Positions 1 to 6,324 of a stretch of 7,764 nucleotides of DNA are shown here, piece by piece. The notes beneath the pieces are model-generated. The model was not told the origin of the DNA, made no database searches, and saw only the letters and a program-made list of their open reading frames with translations. The stretch lies in the NCBI GenBank assembly GCA_002336465.1, contig DDEP01000057.1:1-7764 (forward strand), read 5' to 3'. Numbering within the stretch: position 1 is the first letter of the stretch; the number at the start of each line of letters is the position of its first letter. Source of the stretch: Pedobacter sp. UBA1951. GTDB taxonomy: Bacteria > Bacteroidota > Bacteroidia > Sphingobacteriales > Sphingobacteriaceae. The position numbers and the translations under genes are program-made.

Positions 1-141
1 AACCTCAATATTAAAGCCGAAGGCCAAAATGAACACCATAAAATCGAAGCAATTTTCAAAGCTTTTGCCAAAGCTATTAAAATGGCCATAAAACGCGATA
101 GTGAAAAAATGGTGCTCCCAAGTACAAAAGGCATGTTATGA
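1..141 (+). CDS. hisB: Imidazoleglycerol-phosphate dehydratase HisB, C-terminal end (partial)
   Basis: The first 46 codons read through to a TGA at 139-141 and encode the end of the dehydratase domain, which converts imidazole glycerol phosphate to imidazole acetol phosphate in histidine synthesis. The frame shows the family's C-terminal signature: NEHHKIEAIFKAFAKA (residues 11-26 of the fragment), carrying the metal-binding HH pair and following Glu, and the terminal LPSTKG (39-44). The gene begins upstream of the window. In many Bacteroidota HisB also carries an N-terminal HAD-type histidinol-phosphatase domain, but that part is out of view, so I cannot say whether this copy is bifunctional. 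Its stop overlaps the hisH start in an ATGA arrangement, which implies translational coupling. The identification is secure despite the short fragment. Confidence 0.95.
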   Translation, partial: NLNIKAEGQNEHHKIEAIFKAFAKAIKMAIKRDSEKMVLPSTKGML

Positions 142-785
142 GCAAAGAAATAGAAAACAAAATCAATAACAAAAGTAAAGCTGCTACTTCAAAAATAGGA
201 ATCGTAAATTATGGTGCAGGCAATATCTTTTCACTAAGCTGTGCTTTAGAACGTCAAAACATTGCTTATGGAATGATCAATCAAATTGACGATTTTGATG
301 CATATAGCCATATCATCATACCCGGAGTGGGCCATGCGGGAGCAGCTATGTCTAAATTAAAAGAATCGGGTTTGGCAGATAGCATCAAACTACTTCAAAA
401 ACCTGTACTGGGCATTTGTGTAGGCATGCAATTGTTAACTGCGTATTCTGAGGAAGGTAACTCAGCCTTACTCAATCTATTTCCTTTGCAAACCAAGTTG
501 TTCAATAAAGATCAGCACATCAAAATTCCGCACATGGGGTGGAATAACGTTGATTTTAGAGACAACAAATTGTTTTACAACATCTTAAAACATACACAAT
601 TTTACTTTGTACATTCTTATTTTATAGAATATAACCCTATTTTTGATATAGCTTCTGCCAATTATGGCTGTAAATTTTCTGCAGCTATACAAAAAGATAA
701 TTTTTTTGGCGTTCAGTTTCACCCCGAAAAATCGGGAGCTGCTGGCGAACAATTATTAAAGAATTTTGCACACCTAACCCTATAA
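138..785 (+). CDS. hisH: Imidazole glycerol phosphate synthase, glutamine amidotransferase subunit HisH
   Basis: HisH hydrolyses glutamine and passes ammonia to HisF, which makes imidazole glycerol phosphate and AICAR from PRFAR. The 215-residue product is a class I (triad) amidotransferase. It has the N-terminal GIVNYGAGN motif (21-29), the oxyanion-loop PGVG (62-65), the nucleophile Cys94 in GICVGMQL (92-99), and the His195/Glu197 pair in QFHPEKSG (193-200). PHMGWN (131-136) and YFVHSY (156-161) are also typical of HisH. The start overlaps the hisB stop by four bases and is the only ATG, GTG or TTG in frame before the conserved domain. This leaves about 18 residues, rich in Lys, Asn and Ser, ahead of the usual HisH N-terminus. 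That extension is the one odd point, since the protein is otherwise of standard length. hisA follows after 10 bases. Confidence 0.97.
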   Translation: MSKEIENKINNKSKAATSKIGIVNYGAGNIFSLSCALERQNIAYGMINQIDDFDAYSHIIIPGVGHAGAAMSKLKESGLADSIKLLQKPVLGICVGMQLLTAYSEEGNSALLNLFPLQTKLFNKDQHIKIPHMGWNNVDFRDNKLFYNILKHTQFYFVHSYFIEYNPIFDIASANYGCKFSAAIQKDNFFGVQFHPEKSGAAGEQLLKNFAHLTL

Positions 786-795
786 AGCTAATCAC

Positions 796-1545
796 ATGTA
801 TATTATTCCGGCTATTGATATTTTAGATGGTAAAGTCGTTCGACTTGTAGAAGGTAATTACAACCAGAAGACTGAATACCAAGTTTCTATACAGGAAATG
901 ATCGAGCGCTATCGTTCTAATGGTACTGATTTTATCCACATTATAGATTTAAATGGAGCCAAAGGCGATTTCAGAAACCAAGCAGAACTCTTTAAGATTA
1001 TTAAAGAAACAGAAATGAAAGTGCAGTATGGAGGTGGAATACGTACCATAGAGCAGGTTACACAATTGCTTGATGCTGGTGTACACCGTGTAATTGTAGG
1101 TACGCAAGCCGTAAGCAATCCTGATTTTTTACCTGAATTAAGTACTGCTTTTTCGCATACAGAAGATTATGCCAACCGCATCGTAATCGCCATAGATGTA
1201 CTGGATGAAGTAATCAAATATTCGGGATGGATGGAAAGCTCGCCTATTAAACTGATGGATTACGTAGATAAATGTTTAAGCCTAGGTTTTTTCAGGTTCT
1301 TGTGCACCGATATTAATAAAGATGGCAAATTAGGCGGAACAGCGATTGAACTCTACAAAAAACTGCTTGACCACTCGCCCATGATCAAACTCATCGCATC
1401 GGGTGGAGTAAGTTCCATGAAAGACATTGAAGAACTGGCTAAGCTTCCTATCAGAAGCGTTGTAGTTGGAAAAGCCATTTATGAAAACAAAATCTCGATA
1501 GATGAAATCAAAGCATGGAATTTAAAAGCACTCACCAGTATTTAA
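796..1545 (+). CDS. hisA: ProFAR isomerase HisA
   Basis: HisA (phosphoribosylformimino-5-aminoimidazole carboxamide ribotide isomerase) performs the Amadori rearrangement of ProFAR to PRFAR, the substrate of HisH-HisF. The 249-residue product is a complete (beta/alpha)8 barrel of normal length. The catalytic Asp8 lies in IIPAIDILDGKVVRL (3-17), and the second catalytic Asp is probably Asp134 in IAIDV (131-135). The phosphate-binding loops are visible as YGGGIR (78-83) and ASGGVSS (201-207), with VVVGKAIYE (222-230) near the end. TDINKDG (171-177) is the usual loop after strand 6. The first residues, MYIIPAID, match the family N-terminus, so the start is firm. The gene is tightly packed between hisH and hisF, with gaps of 10 and 21 bases, and is presumably translated from the shared his transcript. 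Confidence 0.97.
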   Translation: MYIIPAIDILDGKVVRLVEGNYNQKTEYQVSIQEMIERYRSNGTDFIHIIDLNGAKGDFRNQAELFKIIKETEMKVQYGGGIRTIEQVTQLLDAGVHRVIVGTQAVSNPDFLPELSTAFSHTEDYANRIVIAIDVLDEVIKYSGWMESSPIKLMDYVDKCLSLGFFRFLCTDINKDGKLGGTAIELYKKLLDHSPMIKLIASGGVSSMKDIEELAKLPIRSVVVGKAIYENKISIDEIKAWNLKALTSI

Positions 1546-1566
1546 CAGCAGATATCCGATTAAAAA

Positions 1567-2322
1567 ATGTTATCGAAACGTATTATCCCTTGTCTTGATG
1601 TAAAAGATGGCAGAACGGTTAAAGGTGTAAATTTTGTTCAGCTACGTGATGCCGGAGACCCGGTTGAATTAGCTGCAAAATATGCTTTGCAGGGTGCAGA
1701 TGAATTGGTTTTTTTAGACATAACCGCAACCAATGAACACCGGAAAACCACTTTAGAAATGGTAAAGGCTGTAGCCAAAGAACTTAATATTCCTTTTACC
1801 ATTGGAGGAGGCATTGCCTCCATAGCTGATGCCGAAGCTTTACTAAATGCAGGTGCAGACAAGATCAGCATTAATTCTGCAGCGGTGCGCAACCCTCAAT
1901 TAATAGCAGACTTAGCCGCCAAATTTGGCTCTCAGTTTGTAGTTTTAGCTGTTGATACCCGCAATATAGAAGGCAAAAATAAAGTTCATTTAAACGGCGG
2001 ACGTGTAATTACAGCCTTAGAAACAGAAAATTGGATCAAACAGGCAGAAAACATGGGAGCCGGAGAAATATTGCTAACCTCCATGGATCATGATGGTACA
2101 AAAGCAGGTTTTGATTGCAAACTGCTCAAGAAAATCAATGATAGGGTAAATATTCCCGTTATTGCTTCGGGTGGTGCCGGAAACAAAGCTCATTTTACAG
2201 CGGTTTTTAAAGAAACCAATGTTGATGCCGCACTCGCCGCTTCGGTATTTCACTACGGAGAGATTCTGATACCCGATTTAAAAACAACCTTACGGCAAAA
2301 TGATATACCCGTAAGAATATAG
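1567..2322 (+). CDS. hisF: Imidazole glycerol phosphate synthase, cyclase subunit HisF
   Basis: HisF is the cyclase half of imidazole glycerol phosphate synthase. It uses ammonia from HisH to convert PRFAR to imidazole glycerol phosphate and AICAR, linking histidine to purine synthesis. The 251-residue product starts with the canonical MLSKRIIPCLDVKDGR, with catalytic Asp11. The second catalytic Asp130 is in VLAVDTR (126-132). Phosphate-binding segments are IGGGI (79-83) and ASGGAG (200-205). The TSMDHDGTKAG loop (171-181) and the VFHYGE segment (227-232) are typical. Asp51 in FLDITA (49-54) and the KISINSAAV stretch (99-107) also match the family. Length and both ends fit a full-length active enzyme. 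It lies 21 bases after hisA and 23 before hisIE in the same operon. Confidence 0.98.
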   Translation: MLSKRIIPCLDVKDGRTVKGVNFVQLRDAGDPVELAAKYALQGADELVFLDITATNEHRKTTLEMVKAVAKELNIPFTIGGGIASIADAEALLNAGADKISINSAAVRNPQLIADLAAKFGSQFVVLAVDTRNIEGKNKVHLNGGRVITALETENWIKQAENMGAGEILLTSMDHDGTKAGFDCKLLKKINDRVNIPVIASGGAGNKAHFTAVFKETNVDAALAASVFHYGEILIPDLKTTLRQNDIPVRI

Positions 2323-2345
2323 GTTTTAGTTTACAACAGCTTAAA

Positions 2346-2957
2346 ATGACAACAATTATAAACACCGATCAGATTGACTTTACCAAAGGCGAAGGTCTTG
2401 TACCTGTAATTATACAGAACGAACAGACTCTTGAGGTATTAATGTTAGGCTACATGAATGCCGAAGCGTTTGAAAAAACACAGAAAGAAGGAAAGGTAAC
2501 TTTCTTTTCGCGGAGCAAAAACCGTTTGTGGACCAAGGGAGAAGAAAGCGGCAACTTTTTATGGGTAAAATCCATGCACATTGATTGTGATCATGATACC
2601 ATTCTTATTAAAGCAAGTCCTAAAGGCCCTACTTGCCATACGGGCAGCAGGAGCTGCTTTAACACTGATTTTAACCAGAACTTTATTTTTGAGCTTGAAA
2701 ACATTATAAACGATCGTTATGAAAACCCCGTTGAAGGTTCTTATATCAACAAAATGCGCAATAAGGGGCTTCACAAAATAGCCCAAAAAGTTGGCGAAGA
2801 AGGTGTTGAAACAGTAATTGCCGCATTGGTTGAAAACAAAAAAGACCTCATCAACGAAGCATCTGATCTAATTTTTCACCTACTGTTCCTTTTAAAAGAG
2901 AAAAAGCTAACTATCCAAGATATTGCATTAAATTTGGCCGAAAGACATAAAGGTTAA
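2346..2957 (+). CDS. hisIE: Bifunctional phosphoribosyl-AMP cyclohydrolase / phosphoribosyl-ATP pyrophosphatase HisIE
   Basis: This 203-residue fusion performs the second and third steps of histidine synthesis. HisE removes pyrophosphate from phosphoribosyl-ATP, and HisI opens the adenine ring of phosphoribosyl-AMP to give ProFAR. HisI comes first (about 11-107): LMLGYMNAEAF (32-42), FFSRSKNRLWTKGE (53-66), the metal-binding DCDHD (80-84), and CHTGSRSCF (97-105). The spacing of Cys81, Cys97 and Cys104 (16 and 7 residues) fits the zinc triad of HisI, with Asp80, Asp82 and Asp84 for the second metal. HisE follows (about 114-203) as an all-alpha MazG-like domain with KVGEEGVET (148-156) and NEASDLIFHLLFLL (170-183). 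The fusion is common in bacteria including Bacteroidota. Being last of the recognised his genes here is also usual, but two further genes follow closely. Confidence 0.97.
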   Translation: MTTIINTDQIDFTKGEGLVPVIIQNEQTLEVLMLGYMNAEAFEKTQKEGKVTFFSRSKNRLWTKGEESGNFLWVKSMHIDCDHDTILIKASPKGPTCHTGSRSCFNTDFNQNFIFELENIINDRYENPVEGSYINKMRNKGLHKIAQKVGEEGVETVIAALVENKKDLINEASDLIFHLLFLLKEKKLTIQDIALNLAERHKG

Positions 2958-2960
2958 ACC

Positions 2961-3326
2961 ATGTTAAAAAAACTGTCGTACATCAACTTGGTTCTTGGAC
3001 TGGTATTCTTTGCCGTTTTAAAAATACAGCATAATATATTGGAATCTATTTTCATCGTATTTCCTGTTATGTTTAACCTTATTGTAATTGTACTGTTAAA
3101 CCATCAAACCTTCGTTTTAAAACTATGGCATAGGATTGTAGGTATATTGGGTTTATTATATGGTATTTTTTCAATTGTGGTTTTTCTTATTCTGTTGATC
3201 ACCTCATGCCTTAATACGCCATTCTTAATTGCCATGGGTTTACTTCAAGCTGTTTTGGGTATTACGGTGGTTGTACAATTTGTTAAAGCATGGCAGACGG
3301 ACAAAAAGAACCACTCTACTATTTAA
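2961..3326 (+). CDS. Small four-helix membrane protein of unknown function
   Basis: I do not recognise a family for this 121-residue protein. By eye it has four hydrophobic segments at about 6-22, 27-47, 58-80 and 86-108. They are joined by short loops containing Lys, His and Trp (KIQHN at 21-25, KLWHR at 54-58), and the tail is polar (KAWQTDKKNHSTI, 109-121). It should therefore be an integral inner-membrane protein with both ends on the same side, probably cytoplasmic given the positive N-terminus (MLKK) and tail. There is no signal peptide or catalytic motif. The start lies three bases after the hisIE stop, so translation is probably coupled to hisIE and the gene belongs to the his transcript. 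The WD40 gene follows 19 bases later. It is very likely a real gene because of packing and strand, but its function is unknown. Confidence 0.8.
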   Translation: MLKKLSYINLVLGLVFFAVLKIQHNILESIFIVFPVMFNLIVIVLLNHQTFVLKLWHRIVGILGLLYGIFSIVVFLILLITSCLNTPFLIAMGLLQAVLGITVVVQFVKAWQTDKKNHSTI

Positions 3327-3345
3327 TTTTACCCTATAGATACGC

Positions 3346-4245
3346 ATGTTAACCCATTTACACACTTTCATCGGTCATCAAAATCCAGTTTACACCTTAT
3401 CTAATTCTGATAAAGCAGGCATATTTTTTAGTGCTGGCAATGATAAAGGCGTTGTAGAATGGAGCCTTAACAAGATGGCCTTTATCATGGTTAAAATGCC
3501 CGTACAGAGTTCTGTATATACTTTGCACAACCACAACAATCAAATGTTTGTGGGCGAACGCAGCGGTGCTTTCAGTGTTTTCGATTTTATAGAACAAAAA
3601 GTTATCGCAAGAATAAATGCACATCATAAAGGTATCTTCTCTATCAAGACACTCCCATCAAAAAATGAATTGTTAACCACAGGAGAAGATGGCGATGTTG
3701 CCGTTTGGTCGCTAGCAGACCTCAAAGAAAAATACCGTTTCTCTGTTGTTTCCAATACTGTAAGGGCAATAGCCGTATCTCCAGACGAGCAAGAAATTGC
3801 ATTTGCCTGCAAAGATCACTCCATAAGGATTTACAATGCAGCAGATTTTAGTTTAAAACAAGTGCTTACTGCACATACACATCCGGTTACTTCAATAGCC
3901 TACCATCCACAAGGAAACTATTTAATCAGTGGCGGGCGTGATGCTCAATTACATATATGGGAACTACCTTCTTATAACCTGATCAAATCTATTCCTGCCC
4001 ATCTGTTTGCTGTTTACGACATTGCCTTTCATCCTGAACTTGATCTATTTGTTACGGCCAGTCAAGATAAAAGCATTAAGCTTTGGGATGCGAATAATTT
4101 TAAATTGTACAAAATCTTAAGTTTAGAGAAAACCGGAATAGGCCATACACATTCGGTAAATAAGCTGATATGGTCTAAAGATGGCTCAAAACTTATTTCT
4201 ACTGGCGATGACAAGAAAGTCATTGTATGGGAGCTTAAGAGTTAA
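3346..4245 (+). CDS. WD40 repeat protein, single seven-bladed beta-propeller
   Basis: The 299-residue product is made entirely of WD40 repeats and should fold as one closed propeller, a scaffold for protein binding. Seven blades can be counted, starting near residues 1, 43, 86, 130, 172, 213 and 254. Clear blade signatures are TTGEDGDVAVWSL (111-123), SGGRDAQLHIWEL (195-207), TASQDKSIKLWDA (237-249) and STGDDKKVIVWEL (285-297), each with the structural Asp before the WD-type ending. Gly-His or Ala-His dipeptides precede the blades (GH 10-11, AH 92-93, AH 176-177, AH 218-219, GH 266-267). Blades 1, 2 and 4 are more diverged. There is no signal peptide, membrane segment or extra domain, so it is probably cytoplasmic. 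It lies 19 bases after the membrane-protein gene in line with the his operon. The partner is unknown; the fold is sure, the role is not. Confidence 0.93.
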   Translation: MLTHLHTFIGHQNPVYTLSNSDKAGIFFSAGNDKGVVEWSLNKMAFIMVKMPVQSSVYTLHNHNNQMFVGERSGAFSVFDFIEQKVIARINAHHKGIFSIKTLPSKNELLTTGEDGDVAVWSLADLKEKYRFSVVSNTVRAIAVSPDEQEIAFACKDHSIRIYNAADFSLKQVLTAHTHPVTSIAYHPQGNYLISGGRDAQLHIWELPSYNLIKSIPAHLFAVYDIAFHPELDLFVTASQDKSIKLWDANNFKLYKILSLEKTGIGHTHSVNKLIWSKDGSKLISTGDDKKVIVWELKS

Positions 4246-4260
4246 GTTCTGAAAGTCGAT

Positions 4261-5349
4261 TTAATCCAATTCGCCATTGCGCCATTTATAAGCCCAGAAA
4301 GTTTGGTCTTTCTCTAAAAACAAATGCATCAATTCGTCAAAAGCAGGCATGCCTGTATCTGAATTATTAAAAGCCACCAAGCTTTCTTTAGTTGCAGGAT
4401 TTATAATGAAGAAACATCTGAAACCCGGATTTGAACCTGTATGCCACAACCAAGTACCTTTCTCATTGATCTGCATACGCATACCAAGTGCACATGGTAC
4501 ATGTTTATCATCGTCATTGATCTCTCCTGATGCTTTTTGTGCCTCATTAGCTTTACTGATCATCAAAAGATGGGTTTTCTTTTTTAGCCCTTTCCCTTCT
4601 GCCAAAGCCTGTTGTACAAAACGAGTATAGTCTAAAGCCGTGGTATAAAGCGTATAAGCAGCATTTACATAGCTCCATTTAGCTAACTTGCGAGGTTTAT
4701 CGGCACTATAATGCCCATAAGCATAATCTGTAAACAGCTCTTCATTCCATTGCATATCAGAATGCTCCATTTTTAAGGGTTTAAATACTTCATCCTGTAC
4801 AATTTTCCTAAAAGGTTTGCCGGTTACCTTTTCCATAGCCAATTGCAAGTAATAAAAGCCTTCTCCTGAGTATTTATATTTGGTACCCGGTACAAACTGC
4901 ACATGTAGCGGTGTATTGTACCATTCGGCAGATCCTACTGCTCCTTCCCAATTTAGAAACCCGGTACGGTGAGTAAGCACCATACGGGCAGTAATCAAAC
5001 GTCCTTGAGGTTCATTAGCCAAACGGTTATAGGCAAAATATTCAGACAAAGGTTTATCCAAATCAATCAAGCCTTTATCATATAGCTTAAAAAGTGTATA
5101 AGCGGCAATTACCTTTGTTAAAGATGCAGCCTGAAAAACAGTATTGCTTGTAATCAGGGCATTAGAATCTGATTTTTTCTTTCCGAAATTTACTGCTGTA
5201 ACCTTCCCTTTTTTAACGTGTACTACCTGAATAGCGGGAGCATCTACCTTAACTGCAATTTGTTCAACTTCTTTTTCTTGCGCATAAATATTACCAAAAC
5301 TTAAAGCCATTAAAAGGCAAAGGGTTATACAGGATAAAGTCTTTCTCAT
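4261..5349 (-). CDS. Serine hydrolase, class C beta-lactamase / penicillin-binding-protein family, exported
   Basis: This is a beta-lactamase-fold serine hydrolase. The family includes D,D-peptidases, esterases and class C beta-lactamases, and the substrate here cannot be told from sequence. Numbering from a possible upstream Met at 5358, the nucleophile motif is SLTK (Ser79, Lys82). The Tyr motif is YSG (163-165), where classical enzymes have Y-x-N, and the third motif is HTG (306-308), where class C enzymes have KTG. A signal peptide is visible: MRKTL, a hydrophobic stretch to about residue 22, then NIYAQE, with cleavage probably near 26-27. I prefer the Met at 5349 over the one at 5358. 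It starts directly with the basic signal n-region and leaves a leader after the candidate promoter. It is convergent with the WD40 gene (15 bases apart) and divergent from yceH. An active resistance enzyme seems unlikely; cell-wall or ester hydrolysis is more plausible. Confidence 0.88.
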   Translation of the reverse strand: MRKTLSCITLCLLMALSFGNIYAQEKEVEQIAVKVDAPAIQVVHVKKGKVTAVNFGKKKSDSNALITSNTVFQAASLTKVIAAYTLFKLYDKGLIDLDKPLSEYFAYNRLANEPQGRLITARMVLTHRTGFLNWEGAVGSAEWYNTPLHVQFVPGTKYKYSGEGFYYLQLAMEKVTGKPFRKIVQDEVFKPLKMEHSDMQWNEELFTDYAYGHYSADKPRKLAKWSYVNAAYTLYTTALDYTRFVQQALAEGKGLKKKTHLLMISKANEAQKASGEINDDDKHVPCALGMRMQINEKGTWLWHTGSNPGFRCFFIINPATKESLVAFNNSDTGMPAFDELMHLFLEKDQTFWAYKWRNGELD

Positions 5350-5371
5350 TTCAAGCATATTGCGTTGCCCA

Positions 5372-5403
5372 TAAAATTATACTTTTAATTAAGATTTGTC
5401 AAT
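5372..5403 (-). promoter_or_regulatory. Candidate promoter for the serine hydrolase gene
   Basis: On the minus strand, TAATTTTA (5379 down to 5372) matches seven of eight positions of the Bacteroidota -7 box TAnnTTTG. A TTG at 5402-5400 lies 20 bases upstream, the expected spacing for the -33 box. The same stretch also reads as exact TTGACA (5402-5397) and TATAAT (5381-5376), but with a short 15-base spacer. Transcription would begin near 5365, giving a leader of about 15 bases to the ATG at 5349. The region is AT-rich, so chance matches are easy. Confidence 0.35.
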
Positions 5404-5442
5404 TTAACCGCTATATTTCCGAATTATTTCTACTTTTAAAGC

Positions 5443-6093
5443 ATGAACGAAACATTGAAATTACCTTTATTAGATGCAGCTCAAATTCGTGTTTTAGGTT
5501 CTTTGATTGAAAAGTCAAAAACCACTCCCGATTATTATCCGATGACCTTAAATGGTTTATTGAATGCATGCAACCAAAAAAGCTCACGTAAACCCGTAGT
5601 GAATTATGATGAAGCAACGGTAGTATCTGCGCTCAATAGTTTAAAAATTGCCGGACTGAGCGCAACGGTAACAGGTGGTTCTATACGTAATATCAAATAC
5701 AAGCATAATCTTGCAGTTGCATATCCGCTTCTTCCTTCAGAAACTACTGTATTATGCCTGTTATTTTTGAGAGGGGCTTTAACTCCGGGCGAAATCAATA
5801 GCAACTCTGGTCGCTTATATGAATTTGAAAGCCTTGATGAAGTGAATGAAATTCTGCAAAAATTAAACAACGAAGGCTATATTAAACTTTTACCTAAAAG
5901 ACCTGGGCAGAAGGAACAGCGCTATGCACACTTATTTAGCGGCGATGTTGAGGATGTTGATTTTGATGATGATGTAACGCTTCATAACAATGCTGACCAT
6001 AGCGGATTAGAAGAACGTTTAAGCAAGACAGAAGCCGAATTGGCCGAGCTTAAAGAACGTTTTGAGGCTTTATTAAAAGAATTAGGGGTGTAA
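5443..6093 (+). CDS. yceH: DUF480 / YceH family protein, tandem winged helices with C-terminal coiled coil
   Basis: The 216-residue product belongs to the YceH (UPF0502, DUF480) family, which is widespread in bacteria and has no settled function. The N-terminal signature is strong: RVLGSLIEKSKTTPDYYP (16-33) followed by TLNGLLNACNQKSSRKPV (35-52). The second domain carries the family motif RGALTPGEINSNSGRLYEF (110-128) and ends near QRYAHLFSG (159-167). Both regions are winged-helix-like, so DNA binding is possible but unproven. An acidic linker, VEDVDFDDD (169-177), leads to a charged heptad-like segment at 188-214 that should form a coiled coil and suggests oligomerisation. The gene stands alone, divergent from the serine hydrolase and convergent with the NlpC/P60 gene, so context gives no clue to its job. 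The start at 5443 gives normal family length. Confidence 0.92.
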   Translation: MNETLKLPLLDAAQIRVLGSLIEKSKTTPDYYPMTLNGLLNACNQKSSRKPVVNYDEATVVSALNSLKIAGLSATVTGGSIRNIKYKHNLAVAYPLLPSETTVLCLLFLRGALTPGEINSNSGRLYEFESLDEVNEILQKLNNEGYIKLLPKRPGQKEQRYAHLFSGDVEDVDFDDDVTLHNNADHSGLEERLSKTEAELAELKERFEALLKELGV

Positions 6094-6111
6094 GTGTTTC
6101 AAAAGAATTTA

Positions 6112-6136
6112 TCATATTGAGCCTGTCGAAACGTGA
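6112..6136 (+). repeat. Half-copy of a dispersed intergenic repeat
   Basis: The segment contains TTGAGCCTGTCGAAACG (6117-6133), just after the yceH stop. From memory, this resembles one arm of a palindromic repeat scattered between genes in Pedobacter-like genomes, in which the opposite arm reads CTTCGACAGGCTCAA. No matching second arm is present in this window, so it looks like a decayed or solitary half. The repeat identity rests on recollection, not on a second copy seen here. Confidence 0.45.
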
Positions 6137-6229
6137 ATTTTGACTTTAACTACTTGTATCAGTACATTGTAAAGCCCAGTTTAACATCGTTTCTAATAAA
6201 CTTTCTCGTCATGCGACCTTCTCCCCTAA

Positions 6230-6291
6230 CGTCATGCTGAACTTGGCTCAGCATCTTACCCGATAGTTTCCGAAATAAATTCGGAATGACG
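6230..6291. repeat. Structured intergenic repeat element: outer stem enclosing two hairpins
   Basis: The ends CGTCAT (6230-6235) and ATGACG (6286-6291) are exact inverted repeats. Between them lie two perfect 7-base hairpins: ATGCTGA/TCAGCAT (6234-6240 with 6248-6254, loop of 7) and TTCCGAA/TTCGGAA (6268-6274 with 6280-6286, loop of 5). The element could fold as a three-way junction in single-stranded DNA or RNA, and by symmetry on either strand. It sits between the convergent ends of yceH and the NlpC/P60 gene. No T-run follows either hairpin, so it is not a classical intrinsic terminator, though it might still help to stop or stabilise both transcripts. I recall similar GTCATGCTGAACTTG-type elements in many Sphingobacteriaceae intergenic regions, but no second full copy is visible here. 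Confidence 0.65.
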
Positions 6292-6324
6292 ACTTAAAGA
6301 AGTAAAATATAGCTTTATTATCCG

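Noticed and set aside
1638..1892. Antisense open frame of 84 codons across hisF, with similar ones opposite hisA (909-1118), hisIE (2559-2786) and yceH (5604-5870)
   Set aside because: Each lies wholly opposite a well-supported conserved gene, and the translations show no recognisable domain. They are by-products of codon use on the other strand.
4246..4260. Possible bidirectional terminator between the convergent WD40 and serine hydrolase genes
   Set aside because: The 15-base gap and its flanks show no stable hairpin or T-run.
4349..4630. Plus-strand open frame of 93 codons inside the serine hydrolase gene
   Set aside because: It is opposite conserved motif-bearing sequence of the hydrolase, including the HTG region, and its translation shows no domain.
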